This document shows positions 9,198-17,106 of a stretch of DNA of 39,179 bases, in pieces. Source of the DNA: Mogibacterium sp. (GTDB taxonomy: Bacteria; Bacillota; Clostridia; Peptostreptococcales; Anaerovoracaceae); assembly GCA_017433975.1 (NCBI GenBank), contig JAFRGD010000021.1, positions 1 through 39,179 on the forward strand. Direction: 5' to 3'. The notes under the pieces are model-generated. The model ran no database searches. It was not told the origin of the DNA and worked only from the letters and a program-made list of their open reading frames with translations. Position numbers and translations under genes: made by a program. The stretch's first letter is position 1; each line of letters starts with the position of its first letter.

Positions 9198-10175
9198 ATG
9201 ACAGGAAATGTTAGACCGGCAGAAATGAAACGCATTACGACCCCGGAGCTCGCGCAGGCGTTCATCGACGAGCAGATCTCAGAACTGAAAGCGCAGATCG
9301 GGGACAAAAAAGTCCTCCTCGCCCTGTCCGGCGGGGTGGATTCGTCCGTCGTCGCGGCACTTCTGATCAAGGCGGTCGGCGACCAGCTGGTATGCGTGCA
9401 CGTCAACCACGGACTGCTTCGCAAAGGCGAGCCGGAGCAGGTCATCAAGGTCTTCCGGGACGAGCTCGGCGCGCAGCTGATTTACGTCGACGCGGTCGAC
9501 CGCTTCCTGGACAAACTCGCCGGCGTCACCGACCCGGAGCGCAAACGCAAGATCATCGGCAAGGAGTTCATCGACGTCTTCGCGGAGGAAGCGCGCAAAC
9601 TGGACGGCATCGAGTTCCTCGGCCAGGGCACGATTTACCCGGACATCCTGGAATCCAAGGACGGCATCAAGGCGCACCACAACGTGGGCGGCATGCCGGA
9701 GGAGTTCGACTTCGAGCTGGTCGAGCCGGTCAAATTACTGTATAAGGACGAAGTCCGCGTCGTCGGCAAGCAGCTCGGCCTGCCGGACAACATGGTCTAC
9801 AGACAGCCGTTCCCGGGCCCGGGCCTCGGCGTCCGCTGCGTCGGCGCGATCACCCGCGACCGTCTGGAGGCGCTCCGCGAGGCTGACGCGATCGTCCGTG
9901 AGGAGATCGGCAAGCTTGACGAGACGCCGTGGCAGTACTTCGCGGTCATCCCGGACATGCAGTCGACCGGCATCAAGGACAACAAGCGCTACATGGGCTG
10001 GTCCGCGGTCATCCGCGCAATCAACACGGTCGACGCGGTGACTGCCGAGTCCGTCGTCCTTCCGTGGGAGACACTCCGGACCATCCGCGACCGCATCATT
10101 GCCGAGGTACCAGGCGTAAACCGCGTCCTTTGGGACATGTCAGACAAGCCGGTCTCAACCATCGAGTGGGAATAG
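9198..10175 (+). CDS. guaA: GMP synthetase, ATP-pyrophosphatase subunit only
   Basis: The protein would aminate XMP to GMP using ATP. Its 325 residues contain the ATP-pyrophosphatase P-loop SGGVDSS (44-50), the nucleotide region LGQGTIYPD, the RQPFPGPGLGVR motif and the C-terminal dimerisation end KPVSTIEWE. Usual bacterial GuaA has about 510 residues with an N-terminal glutamine amidotransferase domain; that domain is absent here, and the upstream DNA encodes an unrelated gene on the other strand. The protein must use free ammonia or a separate glutaminase subunit, as in the archaeal split GuaAa/GuaAb. GGGAGG lies just before ATG 9198. Only 6 bases separate it from the symporter gene. Confidence 0.9.
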   Translation: MTGNVRPAEMKRITTPELAQAFIDEQISELKAQIGDKKVLLALSGGVDSSVVAALLIKAVGDQLVCVHVNHGLLRKGEPEQVIKVFRDELGAQLIYVDAVDRFLDKLAGVTDPERKRKIIGKEFIDVFAEEARKLDGIEFLGQGTIYPDILESKDGIKAHHNVGGMPEEFDFELVEPVKLLYKDEVRVVGKQLGLPDNMVYRQPFPGPGLGVRCVGAITRDRLEALREADAIVREEIGKLDETPWQYFAVIPDMQSTGIKDNKRYMGWSAVIRAINTVDAVTAESVVLPWETLRTIRDRIIAEVPGVNRVLWDMSDKPVSTIEWE

Positions 10176-10181
10176 GGAACA

Positions 10182-11774
10182 GTGAAAAAGACATTTTTAA
10201 AGAGCGAAGTTGCGGAGATGCTGTCGTTCATCAGCGACAACACCTGCAAGCATAAACTGAAAAAGAACGAGGAGAACCGTGCCATCCTCATGTCCGAAGA
10301 GACGCTCATGACGATGCTGGAGCACACGACGGGCGAGGAGGTCACCGTTGGCGTGCGCTACATCGGCGGCGTCCTCAGGATCCGTCTGGCGGCAAAGGGC
10401 GAGAGCTTCGACCCGCTCGCGGTCGACGAGGCGGACCCGATGCGCGCGGCGCTGATGCAGTCCTTCTCCAGAGACATCCGGATCAAGAATGCCAAGGGCA
10501 CGAACGTCATTACCATCACCGCCTTCAAATCGCGGTACCTTCTGCTGTACCATCTGGTCGGCGCCGGACTGCTCGGCCTGGCGGTTTCCTTCCTCCTCAA
10601 GACGGTCGCGCCGCCGCAGGTGTGCCTGTGGGTCGCGACGCAGATCATGACCACGGGCAAGACGATGTTTATGAACTGCCTCAACATGCTGGTCCCGCCG
10701 CTGATCTTCTTCTCCATCGCGAGCGCCATCGTCGGCTTCGGCGACACCTCCCAGCTCGGCCGCATCGGCGGCAGGATCCTGGGCATCTACGCGATGACCA
10801 CGGTCTGCGCCACGGTTTTCGGCTTCATTCTGGTCGAGATCATCAAGCCGTATAAATATGGCAATGTTCAGTTATCCGCCATAGATACGGCAGAGGCGGG
10901 CTCAAAACTGTCGTTCCGGGAGTCTCTGATCAACGTCATTCCGGACAATTTCATAAAGGCGTTTCTGGAGGCTGACACCATACAGATCATCTTCCTCGCG
11001 GTCATCATCGGACTCGGGGTCGTCGTTGTAGGCGCCAAGGCCAAGGCGTTTCAGGATTTCATCATCGCCGGCAACGAAGTCTTCCTCAAGGTGACAAACG
11101 CGCTCGTCGCGTTCATGCCGCTGCTCATCTTCTGCATCATCGGCGAGGCGATTCTCGGCGGCGGCGGAATGAGCGGCATGGGCCTTCCGATCGCTGTCGG
11201 GACAGGCGTGTACCTGCTCGCAATCCTGGTTATGATTGTCTTCTATCATCTGCTGCTGAAGTTCCTCGGTAAGCTCAAACCGCTTACCTTTACCAGGAAA
11301 TACATGCCGTACCTCCTGCAGGTGGTCGGCACCGGTTCCTCCAGTGCGGCGATTCCTCTCAACATGAGGATCTGCGAAGAGCTGGGCATCGACAAGAAAG
11401 TCTACTCGCTTTCCATCCCGCTCGGCGCCACGGTCAACATGGACGGAACCACCATCTACATGTCCGTGTTCGGGTTGCTCCTGGCCAGGCTGTACGGCCT
11501 GCCGATCAACCTGTCGGTCTACATCACGATGACCTTTGCCATTCTGATGCTGTCGGCCGGCGCTCCGCCGGTTGTCGGGTCGGCCATCATCTGCCTGACG
11601 GCGCTGCTCAGAACGCTCGGGCTTCCGGTCGAGGAGGCGGTTTCCATGGTCCTCGGGCTGGAGGTCATCGCGGGCCTTCTGAGGACTGCTAACAATGCGG
11701 TCTGTGACATGGTCGGGTCCCTGACGGTTGCAAACCAGGAAGGTTTACTGGATAAGGACAAATACTATTCATAG
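10182..11774 (+). CDS. Dicarboxylate/amino acid:cation symporter with an extra soluble N-terminal domain
   Basis: From about residue 118 the 530-residue protein is a DAACS (GltP/DctA-type) secondary transporter: several hydrophobic segments, serine-rich GTGSSSAA (383-390), PLGATVNMDGTTIY (413-426) and the last-helix R501, N505 and D509 that contact substrate in the family. These carriers import acidic amino acids or dicarboxylates with Na+ or H+. Residues 1-115 are not part of the family. They read like a worn RsbW/HATPase-type domain (a helix with EETLMTMLEH, then beta strands with FDPL and KGTNVITI) but lack clear ATP-binding glycine boxes. The start is GTG 10182 after a weak AGGGA; ATG 10218 is an alternative. 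It lies between guaA and the AOR-A ferredoxin. Confidence 0.87.
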   Translation: MKKTFLKSEVAEMLSFISDNTCKHKLKKNEENRAILMSEETLMTMLEHTTGEEVTVGVRYIGGVLRIRLAAKGESFDPLAVDEADPMRAALMQSFSRDIRIKNAKGTNVITITAFKSRYLLLYHLVGAGLLGLAVSFLLKTVAPPQVCLWVATQIMTTGKTMFMNCLNMLVPPLIFFSIASAIVGFGDTSQLGRIGGRILGIYAMTTVCATVFGFILVEIIKPYKYGNVQLSAIDTAEAGSKLSFRESLINVIPDNFIKAFLEADTIQIIFLAVIIGLGVVVVGAKAKAFQDFIIAGNEVFLKVTNALVAFMPLLIFCIIGEAILGGGGMSGMGLPIAVGTGVYLLAILVMIVFYHLLLKFLGKLKPLTFTRKYMPYLLQVVGTGSSSAAIPLNMRICEELGIDKKVYSLSIPLGATVNMDGTTIYMSVFGLLLARLYGLPINLSVYITMTFAILMLSAGAPPVVGSAIICLTALLRTLGLPVEEAVSMVLGLEVIAGLLRTANNAVCDMVGSLTVANQEGLLDKDKYYS

Positions 11775-11784
11775 GAGAGGTTAT

Positions 11785-12183
11785 ATGAAACGTCTTGAAA
11801 AAAACGAAGCGCTTTGCATCGGATGCCGTTCGTGCGAGGCCGCGTGCGCAACCGCGTACTACAAAACCGATGACTCCGCATACGCCTGCATCCGGATCGA
11901 GGACGGGAATTCGGAGAACGCAGAAGCCGAGTTTACGATCCACGTCTGCAACCAGTGCGGCAAGTGCGCGGAGGTCTGCAATACCTGCGTGATCCAGCCG
12001 AATGCTAAGGGTGTTTACATGATCCAGCGGAAGGAATGCGTCGGCTGCCTGATGTGCGTCGGCTTCTGCCCGGAGCAGGTCATGGTGCAGAGCGACGACC
12101 GCGAGGAGCCGAGCAAATGCATCGCCTGCGGAATCTGCGCAAACGCCTGCCCGACCGGCGCGATCTATATCGTGGAAGATTAA
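11785..12183 (+). CDS. Polyferredoxin of AOR locus A (four [4Fe-4S] motifs)
   Basis: This 132-residue electron carrier has four cysteine groups: C11/14/17/21, C55/58/61/65 (with an extra C68), C85/88/91/95 and C112/115/118/122. The last two carry the classical CP endings. It resembles the HycB/DmsB-type iron-sulfur subunits found beside AOR-family enzymes and would take electrons from the tungsten enzyme encoded 18 bases downstream. AGGAGAGG (11773-11780) supports ATG 11785; the frame runs further upstream, but that would overlap the symporter. The ribosome binding site overlaps the symporter stop, suggesting coupling. Confidence 0.9.
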   Translation: MKRLEKNEALCIGCRSCEAACATAYYKTDDSAYACIRIEDGNSENAEAEFTIHVCNQCGKCAEVCNTCVIQPNAKGVYMIQRKECVGCLMCVGFCPEQVMVQSDDREEPSKCIACGICANACPTGAIYIVED

Positions 12184-12201
12184 CGAAAGAGGAGAGGACG
12201 C

Positions 12202-14427
12202 ATGATTAATATATGCAATGTGGCCCGCTACCAGGGCCCGACGGAAGAAGAACTGAAGAAACTGAGAGACAGCCACGTGCTGCTCAGCTCTTTCGAATAT
12301 GAGCGGACGCCTCTTTTCCGAGGATACACGGACAAGATTCTCACAATCGACGTGGGGACAAAGGAAGCCTCCGTCGCGGACATCCCGGCGGAAGTCAAAG
12401 AAAAATTCATCGGCGGCAGAGGTTATTGCCTGCGCTACCTCTGGGACGCGGTCAATCCGGAGACGAGATGGGACTCCCCGGAGAATGAGATCGTCATGTC
12501 CTCCGGACCGATCGGCGGCATCACACAGTACGCCGGAACCGGCAAGACCCTGATTGCCACGATTTCCCCGCTGACCGATATTCCGATCGACTCCAACGTC
12601 GGCGGCTTTTTCGGCCCGTATCTCAAGTTCGCGGGCTTTGACGCGCTGGAGATCCGCGGGAAGTCGGATCAGGACATCGTCGTCGTGATCGACGCGACCA
12701 GACAGACGGTGACCTTTGAGGAAGCCCCGCTGGAGCACTTCGACGCGCACATCCTCTGCGAGGAGCTGACGGCGCTTTACGCGGACGACGAGAATGACAA
12801 GAAGAACATCGCGGTCGTCACCGCCGGCTCGGCTGCGGAGTACTCCAATATCGCCATGCTGAACTTCTCCTTCTACGATGTCCGCCGGGGAACGACCCGC
12901 ATCAAGCAGGCCGGACGAGGGGGCATCGGAAGGGTCTTCCGGAACAAGGGAATCAAGGCCCTGGTCTGCAAGGTCGACAAGGTCAAGGGCAATCTGAACA
13001 ACGTCTATGATATCGGAATCATTAATAAAACAGGTCTGCGGTTCCACCGCGAGATGGTGCAGAACGACGCGAAACAAAACGACATGCGCGGCGTCGGGAC
13101 GTCCTATTCCCTGCGCACGCTGGCGGACTACGACCTCGTCCCGACCAACAACTTCAAATTCGGCGACGCGCCGGGCATCGACAACATGACGGCAAAGGTC
13201 CTGAAGTCGGATTGGCTGACCCAGGGCGCGGCGGACGGATGCTGGTACGGTTGCTCCATGGCCTGCGCCAAGGCGTCCGACCACTTCCTGCTGGAGACCG
13301 GCCCGTACAAGGGGCAGCGCGTCTGCGTGGACGGCCTGGAGTACGAGAGCGCGTCCGGGCTCGGCCCGAACTGCGGCATCTACAATCCGCGGGACATTCT
13401 GGAAATCAACTTCTATTGCGATACCTATGGAATCGATACCATCTCCTACGGGACCATGACGGCCTTCCTGATGGAGTGCTATGAGAGAGGCATTCTGAAC
13501 AAAGAAAGGACCGGCGGTCTGGACCTCACCTGGGGCAACGCCGCGGACGACCTGGAGATGCTGCACCAGATGTCGAGGAACGAAGGCTTTGGCAAGATCG
13601 CGGCGCTCGGCATTCACAAGCAGAAAGCGTATTTCGCGGAGATGGGCTGGGGCGACCTTTCCGAGATGAACGACTTCGGAATGGAGCAGAAGGGCCTCGA
13701 ATACTCCGAGTACTCGGCGAAGGAATCCCTCGCACAGCAGGGCGGTTACGGTCTGACGAACAAGGGCCCGCAGCACGACGAGGCGTGGCTGATCTTCATG
13801 GATCAGGTCAACAACCAGATCCCGACGTTTGAGGACAAGGCGGAGGCGCTGTTCTTTTACCCGATGTTCCGCACCTGGTTCGGGCTGATGGGGCTTTGCA
13901 AGCTGCCGTGGAACGATATCGTACCTGCAGATAATGCTCTGACCGACGACCCGAAGATGGTTCCGGAGCACGTAGAGAACTATAAGAACCTTTACTACGG
14001 TGTCACAGGGCAGCGGATCACCACCGACGACATGATCCTGCAGTCCGAGAGAGTCTATGACTTCCAGAGGATCTTCAATATCCGCATGGGCAAGGGGCTG
14101 CGCGCCGACGACGCCATCCCGTACCGGGCGGCCGGACCGGTCTTTGAGGAGGAATACCTCTCGCGCCAGGAGCGCTATGACAGGCAGCTGGTTGAGATCG
14201 TAGGGCTGACAGAAGAGGAAGTCCAAGGCATGTCCGTGCAGGAAAAGATGGCCGCCACGAGGAAATACCGCGAAGACCAGTATCAGACCCTGATCGATAC
14301 GGTTTACCGCAAGCGCGGCTGGACGAGGAACGGCGTTCCGACGGTCGAGCACCTCAGGGAGCTCGGCATGGACCTGCCGGAGCTGCTGGCAGTCGTTGAG
14401 CCGCTGCTCGCCGCGGAAGAGGCGTAG
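12202..14427 (+). CDS. AOR-family tungsten-pterin oxidoreductase (locus A, divergent)
   Basis: The 741-residue protein belongs to the aldehyde:ferredoxin oxidoreductase family, which oxidises aldehydes (or related substrates) to acids at a tungsten-bispterin centre and passes electrons to ferredoxin. Family landmarks are GGRGYCLRYLW (71-81), SPLTDIPIDSNVGG (122-135), GRGGIGRVFRNKGIKAL (238-254) and GLCKLPW with the distal cysteine C566. Differences are marked: an extra 43 residues before the family start, a total length well above the usual 600, and a cluster motif C347-x3-C351-x3-C355 instead of the common C-x2-C-x3-C. It therefore belongs to a distant subfamily and its substrate cannot be inferred. 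GGAGAGG precedes the ATG. The next gene, for a MoaD-like protein, starts 4 bases after the stop. Confidence 0.88.
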   Translation: MINICNVARYQGPTEEELKKLRDSHVLLSSFEYERTPLFRGYTDKILTIDVGTKEASVADIPAEVKEKFIGGRGYCLRYLWDAVNPETRWDSPENEIVMSSGPIGGITQYAGTGKTLIATISPLTDIPIDSNVGGFFGPYLKFAGFDALEIRGKSDQDIVVVIDATRQTVTFEEAPLEHFDAHILCEELTALYADDENDKKNIAVVTAGSAAEYSNIAMLNFSFYDVRRGTTRIKQAGRGGIGRVFRNKGIKALVCKVDKVKGNLNNVYDIGIINKTGLRFHREMVQNDAKQNDMRGVGTSYSLRTLADYDLVPTNNFKFGDAPGIDNMTAKVLKSDWLTQGAADGCWYGCSMACAKASDHFLLETGPYKGQRVCVDGLEYESASGLGPNCGIYNPRDILEINFYCDTYGIDTISYGTMTAFLMECYERGILNKERTGGLDLTWGNAADDLEMLHQMSRNEGFGKIAALGIHKQKAYFAEMGWGDLSEMNDFGMEQKGLEYSEYSAKESLAQQGGYGLTNKGPQHDEAWLIFMDQVNNQIPTFEDKAEALFFYPMFRTWFGLMGLCKLPWNDIVPADNALTDDPKMVPEHVENYKNLYYGVTGQRITTDDMILQSERVYDFQRIFNIRMGKGLRADDAIPYRAAGPVFEEEYLSRQERYDRQLVEIVGLTEEEVQGMSVQEKMAATRKYREDQYQTLIDTVYRKRGWTRNGVPTVEHLRELGMDLPELLAVVEPLLAAEEA

Positions 14428-14431
14428 TCCC

Positions 14432-14629
14432 ATGAAGCTGAATCACCGGGAGTACGCGGGGTTCCGGGAAGGAATGACGGTGGCGGACGTAATCCGGGAG
14501 AGCCGGTTCACCTGGCCGAACCTCGTCGTCCGGCTGAACGGGACGGTGGTCTGGCCGGAGGAATACGGGAACACGGTCGTCGGTTCCCGGGACAATCTGG
14601 AAGTGATTCACCTGCTGGCCGGCGGTTAA
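14432..14629 (+). CDS. MoaD/ThiS-like small carrier of locus A
   Basis: A 65-residue beta-grasp protein ending in Leu-Ala-Gly-Gly, the tail that is adenylylated and thiocarboxylated in MoaD and ThiS. It shows the typical TVADVI helix start and VVRLNGTVVW strand. MoaD delivers sulfur for the dithiolene of the Mo/W pterin cofactor. It is 4 bases behind the AOR gene, so it is probably a dedicated or co-regulated carrier. A GAGG lies about 8 bases before ATG 14432. Which E1-like enzyme activates it is not shown; the only one in the window is at 33673-34344. Confidence 0.82.
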   Translation: MKLNHREYAGFREGMTVADVIRESRFTWPNLVVRLNGTVVWPEEYGNTVVGSRDNLEVIHLLAGG

Positions 14630-14651
14630 GCGCCGTCGAAGGGGATGGAAT

Positions 14652-15539
14652 ATGACGAGTTTCATGAGCAAAGTGGCCGTCTGCTATTTCCGGCTGAACG
14701 GCTACAAAAAGATGACTGACGACCCGGTGCGGTGCGCCGCGTACGTTGAGAAGCTGCGGGAGATCAACACCTGGCGGGTCAAGCCGCCGAAGCGAGGGAT
14801 CCAATCAGAGATCGCGACGGAGACGGTCCGCGGGTGCGAGACGTATTTTCTCAATCCGGGCCGGGACAAGGTGATGGTGTATCTGCACGGCGGCTCGTAC
14901 TGCGAGCAGCCGGTGCTCCAGCACTGGCAGTTCTGCGACACGGTCGCGAGAGATGCGGCTGTGACGTCCGTCGTGGCGGTCTACCCGAAGGCGCCGAACA
15001 ACACCTTTGAAGCCGCCTACGCGTATCTGACCGCGCTGTGGGAGCGGCTCCTGCGGGAGTGGACGCCGGAGAACATCGTCCTGATGGGCGATTCGTCCGG
15101 CGGCGGGCTTGCCCTCGCGTTTGCGGAATACCTCCGGGAGAACGGGATGCCGCTGCCGGAGCAACTCATCCTTTTCTCACCGTGGCTCGACATCAGCATG
15201 GATACACCGATCCCGGCAAAGCTCGACCGCAGCGACCCGTCGCTTTCGGCGGACGCCCTGCGGCGCATGGGTAAGAACTGGGCCGGCGACACCGACGTGC
15301 ACGACTATCGGCTGAGCCCGATCTACGGAGACCTCCGCGGTCTTCCGCCGATGACGGTTTACTATGGGACGCACGAGATCTTCCTGCTCGACGCGCGTAA
15401 ATTCAAGGAGAAGTGCGACCGCGAGGGGGCTTCGCTCGAATACATCGAAGCGCCAAAGATGAACCACTGCTACGCGCTCTTCCCGATTCCGGAGGCGAAG
15501 CGCGTGCAGGCGGAGGTCGTCGCGCGGATCCGGGGATAG
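14652..15539 (+). CDS. HSL-type alpha/beta hydrolase (esterase)
   Basis: The 295-residue protein has the hormone-sensitive-lipase signature: oxyanion-hole HGG (79-81), nucleophile S148 in GDSSGGG, and the late GTHEIFLLD segment where E242 or D247 would be the acid, followed by catalytic H272 in MNHCYALFP. Such enzymes hydrolyse short-chain esters. It is the last gene of the transcription unit that starts at guaA and is followed by a terminator. Linking it to the AOR-A substrate (ester to alcohol or acid) is inference only. ATG 14652 is chosen; an in-frame ATG 4 codons later is possible. Confidence 0.86.
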   Translation: MTSFMSKVAVCYFRLNGYKKMTDDPVRCAAYVEKLREINTWRVKPPKRGIQSEIATETVRGCETYFLNPGRDKVMVYLHGGSYCEQPVLQHWQFCDTVARDAAVTSVVAVYPKAPNNTFEAAYAYLTALWERLLREWTPENIVLMGDSSGGGLALAFAEYLRENGMPLPEQLILFSPWLDISMDTPIPAKLDRSDPSLSADALRRMGKNWAGDTDVHDYRLSPIYGDLRGLPPMTVYYGTHEIFLLDARKFKEKCDREGASLEYIEAPKMNHCYALFPIPEAKRVQAEVVARIRG

Positions 15540-15565
15540 ATATATTCTGTTTCAGAAATAAACAA

Positions 15566-15600
15566 GAGGCCCTGCATCGATACCGGTGCGGGGTTTTTGA
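15566..15600 (+). terminator. Terminator after the AOR-A/esterase unit
   Basis: CCCTGCA (15570-15576) pairs with TGCGGGG (15587-15593) with one G-U pair, and TTTTTG follows directly. It closes the transcription unit 9198-15539. Confidence 0.75.
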
Positions 15601-15609
15601 TTTGAAGGA

Positions 15610-15638
15610 TTGACGGCTAATGATTATTAGCCTATAAT
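15610..15638 (+). promoter_or_regulatory. Promoter of the tetR-methyltransferase operon
   Basis: TTGACG (15610-15615), a 17-base spacer and a perfect TATAAT (15633-15638). The whole spacer is filled by an 18-base operator-like palindrome, so repressor binding would block RNA polymerase directly. Confidence 0.85.
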
Positions 15639-15658
15639 ATGGCTAACGAGTATTAGCC
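15615..15658. promoter_or_regulatory. Twin operator, probable TetR autoregulation sites
   Basis: Two 18-base inverted repeats, 15615-15632 and 15641-15658, share GGCTAA-N6-TTAGCC; the first has full 7-base arms GGCTAAT/ATTAGCC. Their centres are 26 bases apart. One sits between the -35 and -10 boxes and one covers the transcript start, immediately upstream of the tetR gene, the classical layout for an autorepressor. Confidence 0.82.
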
Positions 15659-15679
15659 AAGGCGAGAGAGGTGAAATCA

Positions 15680-16282
15680 GTGGACACGAAACAGAAAATT
15701 CTGACCGAGGCGGTGAAGCTGTTTGCGCAGGAGGGGTACGAGGCGGTGACGGTCGAGATGATCGCCGCGGCCGTCGGGATCAAGGCGCCGTCGCTTTACA
15801 AGCATTATAAGGGGAAGCAGGATATCTTTGCGTCCGTCCTCAAGGAAATGGAGCGGCGGGACGCTGAGAATGCTGCGAACTGCGCGGTTCCGGAGGAGAC
15901 GATCGAAGCGGCCCCGGAGACTTACGCGGACGTGTCTATCGACGCGTTTCTGGAGTTCTGCAAGCAGATGTTCCGGTATTGGACGGAAGATGACTTCGCC
16001 GCAGCGTTTCGCCGGATGCTGACGGTGGAACAGTACCGGAGCGGGGAGAGAAACGCGCTCTACCACCAGTATCTCGGAGCCGGGCCGCTGCAGTACACCG
16101 CGGACGTCCTCGGCTCGAAGGCACAGGCGCTCGCTTTATACGGGCCGATGTATCTCCTGTACGGTGTGTACGACCAGGCGGAGGACAAGGCGGCGGTCAT
16201 CGCGTTGCTCGAGGCGCACCTCAGGAGCTGGCAGGCGCAATACAACGAAGAAATTGACAGAGAAACGAAGGAGGCGGAATGA
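15680..16282 (+). CDS. TetR-family transcriptional repressor
   Basis: The 200-residue protein has the TetR DNA-binding fold at the N-terminus: KQKILTEAVKLFAQEGY, then TVEMIAAAVGIKAPSLYKHYKGKQDIF (24-50). The rest is an alpha-helical ligand domain with no recognisable specificity. GTG 15680 is chosen because GAGAGGTG lies about 6 bases upstream; an earlier in-frame GTG (15671) sits inside that ribosome binding site. It likely represses its own operon through the twin palindromes at 15615-15658. The stop overlaps the methyltransferase start, so the methyltransferase is the first regulatory target to consider. The inducer is unknown. Confidence 0.9.
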   Translation: MDTKQKILTEAVKLFAQEGYEAVTVEMIAAAVGIKAPSLYKHYKGKQDIFASVLKEMERRDAENAANCAVPEETIEAAPETYADVSIDAFLEFCKQMFRYWTEDDFAAAFRRMLTVEQYRSGERNALYHQYLGAGPLQYTADVLGSKAQALALYGPMYLLYGVYDQAEDKAAVIALLEAHLRSWQAQYNEEIDRETKEAE

Positions 16283-16998
16283 TGGATTATCCAAGAAGCA
16301 GGAAATACGACACACCGGAACTGATGGCCAAGATCATGGGACCGAACCCGTTGAAACTGGAGGAAGAACTCCTAATGGGGCACCGGATCCCCGCAGGCGC
16401 GACGGTCTGCGACCTCGGGAGCGGGCAGGGGCTGACGAGCGTGTTCCTCGTCAAAGAGTACGGTTTCAAGGTCTACGCTGCGGACCTCTGGAGCGACCCG
16501 GAGGACAACCGCCGGTTTTTCCGGAAGATGGGGCTGACGGAGGACGAGATCGTCCCGGTCAAGGCCGACGCGGAGGACTTGCCGTTTGAAAAGGACTTCT
16601 TCGACGCGGTCGTTTCGACCGACTCGTACCACTATTTCGGACGCGATCCGGACTTTCTCGACGGCAAACTGCTGCCGTTCGTGAAGCCGGGCGGTTATAT
16701 CTATATCGCCATCCCGGGCATGCGGAAGGACTGCCACGACAATCTGCCGCCGGAGATCTTGCTCTCCTGGACGCCGGAACAAATGGACACCATGCACGAC
16801 GTGGCGTACTGGACGGACATGGTGAGCCGCTGCAGCGGTGCGGAGGTCGTCTCGGTCGAGGAGATGAAATCCAATGAAGAGGTCTGGGCGGACTGGCTCC
16901 GGCAGGAGAACGAGTACGCGGTCGGCGACCGGAAGGCGATGGAGGCGGGCGGCGGCAGGTACCTGAACTTTATCAAAATCGTCCTAAGGAAGCGGTAA
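16279..16998 (+). CDS. Class I SAM-dependent methyltransferase
   Basis: The 239-residue protein has the SAM-binding motif I VCDLGSGQG (43-51), the acidic strand-2 residue D69, ADAEDLPFEKDFFDAV (94-109) as motif II, and KPGGYIYIAIPG as the post-motif. It resembles small-molecule methyltransferases of the UbiE/cyclopropane-synthase type, but there is no substrate signature. It overlaps the tetR stop by 4 bases (ATGA), so expression should follow TetR control. A terminator follows at 17027-17060. Confidence 0.85.
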   Translation: MMDYPRSRKYDTPELMAKIMGPNPLKLEEELLMGHRIPAGATVCDLGSGQGLTSVFLVKEYGFKVYAADLWSDPEDNRRFFRKMGLTEDEIVPVKADAEDLPFEKDFFDAVVSTDSYHYFGRDPDFLDGKLLPFVKPGGYIYIAIPGMRKDCHDNLPPEILLSWTPEQMDTMHDVAYWTDMVSRCSGAEVVSVEEMKSNEEVWADWLRQENEYAVGDRKAMEAGGGRYLNFIKIVLRKR

Positions 16999-17026
16999 AA
17001 TCGCATAAATACTTTTCAGATTTATT

Positions 17027-17060
17027 CCCGAAGTGACTTTATGTTGCTTCGGGTCTTTTG
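17027..17060 (+). terminator. Terminator after the methyltransferase gene
   Basis: CCCGAAG (17027-17033) pairs perfectly with CTTCGGG (17047-17053), followed by TCTTTTG. A TATAAT at 17061-17066 just after it may be the -10 of the next gene, but no good -35 is seen. Confidence 0.75.
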
Positions 17061-17106
17061 TATAATAATAACAGGAGATATTCATATTCATCGGGAGGAA
17101 CGTTTT

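Noticed and set aside
12202..14427. Calling AOR-A a BamB-type class II benzoyl-CoA reductase subunit
   Set aside because: It is in the same superfamily, but there are no BamC-I-type partners and the N-terminal motifs differ from those I recall for BamB; the sequence alone does not support the name.
11689..14433. A 914-codon open frame on the minus strand opposite the symporter end, polyferredoxin and AOR-A genes
   Set aside because: It is antisense to three well-supported genes; long open antisense frames are common where third codon positions are G+C-rich. The translation has no recognisable motif.
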